A stretch of DNA of 15,224 nucleotides from positions 1-15,224 of the forward strand of contig DATILL010000112.1 in NCBI GenBank assembly GCA_035476575.1, written 5' to 3'. Below the pieces are notes generated by a model that was given only the letters and a program-made list of their open reading frames with translations, was not told the DNA's origin and made no database searches. Below are positions 14,409 through 15,224 of this stretch, piece by piece. Origin of the DNA: DATILL01 sp035476575. GTDB taxonomy: Bacteria; Actinomycetota; Actinomycetes; Mycobacteriales; JACQDL01. The translations under genes and the position numbers were made by a program. Position 1 is the stretch's first letter; each line of letters begins with the position of its first letter.

Positions 14409-15224
14409 CTATCCGGATCTGTCGTCCTCGCGGCGGCTCCACCTGGCACAGATCTCATCCGCGATCGGCCCCACCGCCGCCGGTTCGACCACCGCCAACC
14501 CAGCCAATGATTCAGTCCATTTGCCGATTGACAGCGCCAGTGCAAGCAATCGGCGTGCGCGAGTCGAATCGGCAAGCACGATCGGAAGCTGCGCGAGGCG
14601 GGCCAGTGCCTGGGCCTGCCAGCACGGGTCGGTGATGGTGCGGGCGGTGGCCTCGGCCCGGTCCAGGTCGCCGGTTGCGGCAATGGCCTCGGCCAGGTCG
14701 GCCAGCGCCCACGCCTGCTGGTACGAGTGGGTGATGGTGCGGGCGGTGGTCTCGGCCCGGTCCAGGTCGCCGGTTGCGGCGATGGCCCGGGCCAGGTGGG
14801 CCAGCGCCTGCGCCTGCTGGTACGTGTGGGTGATGGCGCGGGCGGTGGTCTCGGCGGTGGTGGTCAGCGTCCGTGCCCGGTCCAGGTCGCCGGTGGCGGC
14901 GATGGCCTCGGCCAGGCCGGTCAGCGCTTCCACCTGCCCATACGGGTGGGTGATGGCGCGGGCGGTGGTCTCGGCGGCGGTGGTCAGCCTCCGTGCCCGG
15001 TCCAGGTCGCCGGTAGCGGCGATGGCCTGGGCCAGGCCGGCCAGTGCCCGCGCCTGCTGGTCTGGGTGGGTGATGGCGTGGGCGGTGGTCTCGGCCCGGT
15101 CCAGGTCGCCGGTAGCGGCGATGGCCTGGGCCAGGCCGGCCAGCGCCCACGCCTGCTGGTACGGGTGGGTGATGGCGTGGGCGGTGGTCTCGGCCCGGTC
15201 CAGGTCGCCGGTTGCGGCGGTGGC
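14409..15224 (-). CDS. TPR-like repeat protein, C-terminal part (start outside window)
   Basis: The minus frame is open from the window edge to the stop at 14409, 271 visible codons. It consists of tandem helical-hairpin repeats of the form AIAATGDLDRAETTARTITH, then YQQAWALADLAE, in two lengths: 33 residues, and 40 residues with an extra seven after DLDRA (RTLTTTA type). These are TPR-like, protein-binding solenoids. The last ~75 residues (LAQLPIVLADSTRARRLLAL, then SIGKWTESLAGLAVVEPAAV) leave the repeat and cap the array. Such arrays often follow an NTPase or protease domain in actinobacterial conflict proteins, but that part is not in the window, so function is unassigned. The PARG-type gene follows 45 bases downstream. 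Confidence 0.85.
   Translation of the reverse strand, partial: ATAATGDLDRAETTAHAITHPYQQAWALAGLAQAIAATGDLDRAETTAHAITHPDQQARALAGLAQAIAATGDLDRARRLTTAAETTARAITHPYGQVEALTGLAEAIAATGDLDRARTLTTTAETTARAITHTYQQAQALAHLARAIAATGDLDRAETTARTITHSYQQAWALADLAEAIAATGDLDRAEATARTITDPCWQAQALARLAQLPIVLADSTRARRLLALALSIGKWTESLAGLAVVEPAAVGPIADEICARWSRREDDRSG
14661..15224 (-). repeat. Near-identical tandem DNA repeats encoding TPR units (99 and 120 bp)
   Basis: The landmark GTCCAGGTCGCCGGT recurs at 14661, 14760, 14880, 15000, 15099 and 15198, giving periods of 99, 120, 120, 99 and 99 bases, all multiples of three. Units are highly similar at the DNA level, including silent positions, which suggests recent duplication or gene conversion. 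The array continues past the window edge. Confidence 0.95.

Overview
The window is high-GC DNA with GTG starts and G-rich ribosome binding sites, as expected of an actinomycete. Several genes (DUF222/HNH, a NACHT protein with leucine-rich repeats, TPR arrays) and a 67-bp intergenic repeat remind me of Micromonosporaceae. I could not run a search, so that family placement is a judgement.

Left part (1-5000) is an accessory, partly decayed region. It opens with the C-terminal end of an IS630-type transposase (3-251), followed by about 870 bp with no convincing gene. Then come an overlapping pair: a helix-turn-helix regulator with a helical C-terminal sensor-like region (1126-2412), and a metallo-beta-lactamase-fold hydrolase (2409-3137). 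Next is a broken csb2 gene (3321-3885), the Cas5/Cas6-like subunit of type I-G (formerly I-U) CRISPR systems. About 115 bp further on is a CRISPR array of six complete 37-bp repeats plus a seventh cut short at 4474. The seventh repeat ends where a frameshifted, 5'-truncated IS66-type transposase remnant begins (4475-4947). No intact cas gene is visible, so this looks like a CRISPR locus in decay with its array left behind.

Middle part (5000-9750) is more ordinary. It holds a DUF222/HNH endonuclease gene interrupted by one in-frame TAG, a small SRPBCC (START-like) protein, a gamma-glutamyltransferase-family enzyme, and, on the other strand, a two-gene membrane unit: a COG4280-like multi-spanning protein with paired glutamate motifs, and a 67-residue two-helix protein.

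Right part (9750-15224) is the best candidate for a defence or conflict module. It contains a 1017-codon bacterial NACHT NTPase with an N-terminal helical region and C-terminal leucine-rich repeats (a bacterial NLR-like protein). Its extreme N terminus appears to be out of frame, suggesting a one-base loss in a T run at 9976-9979. Convergent to it lie a 98-residue beta-rich protein, a PARG-type (TIGR02452) ADP-ribose glycohydrolase, and the C-terminal part of a protein built from near-identical 33- and 40-residue TPR-like repeats that runs off the window edge.

Two copies of a 67-bp intergenic repeat (7093-7159 and 13442-13508; 61 of 67 identical, no gaps, same orientation) bracket the 6.3-kb segment carrying the transferase, membrane genes, NACHT gene and small beta protein. 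Each copy keeps a CGACTT/AAGTCG hairpin. This repeat pair, the CRISPR relic and the NACHT/PARG/TPR cluster are the main points for follow-up.
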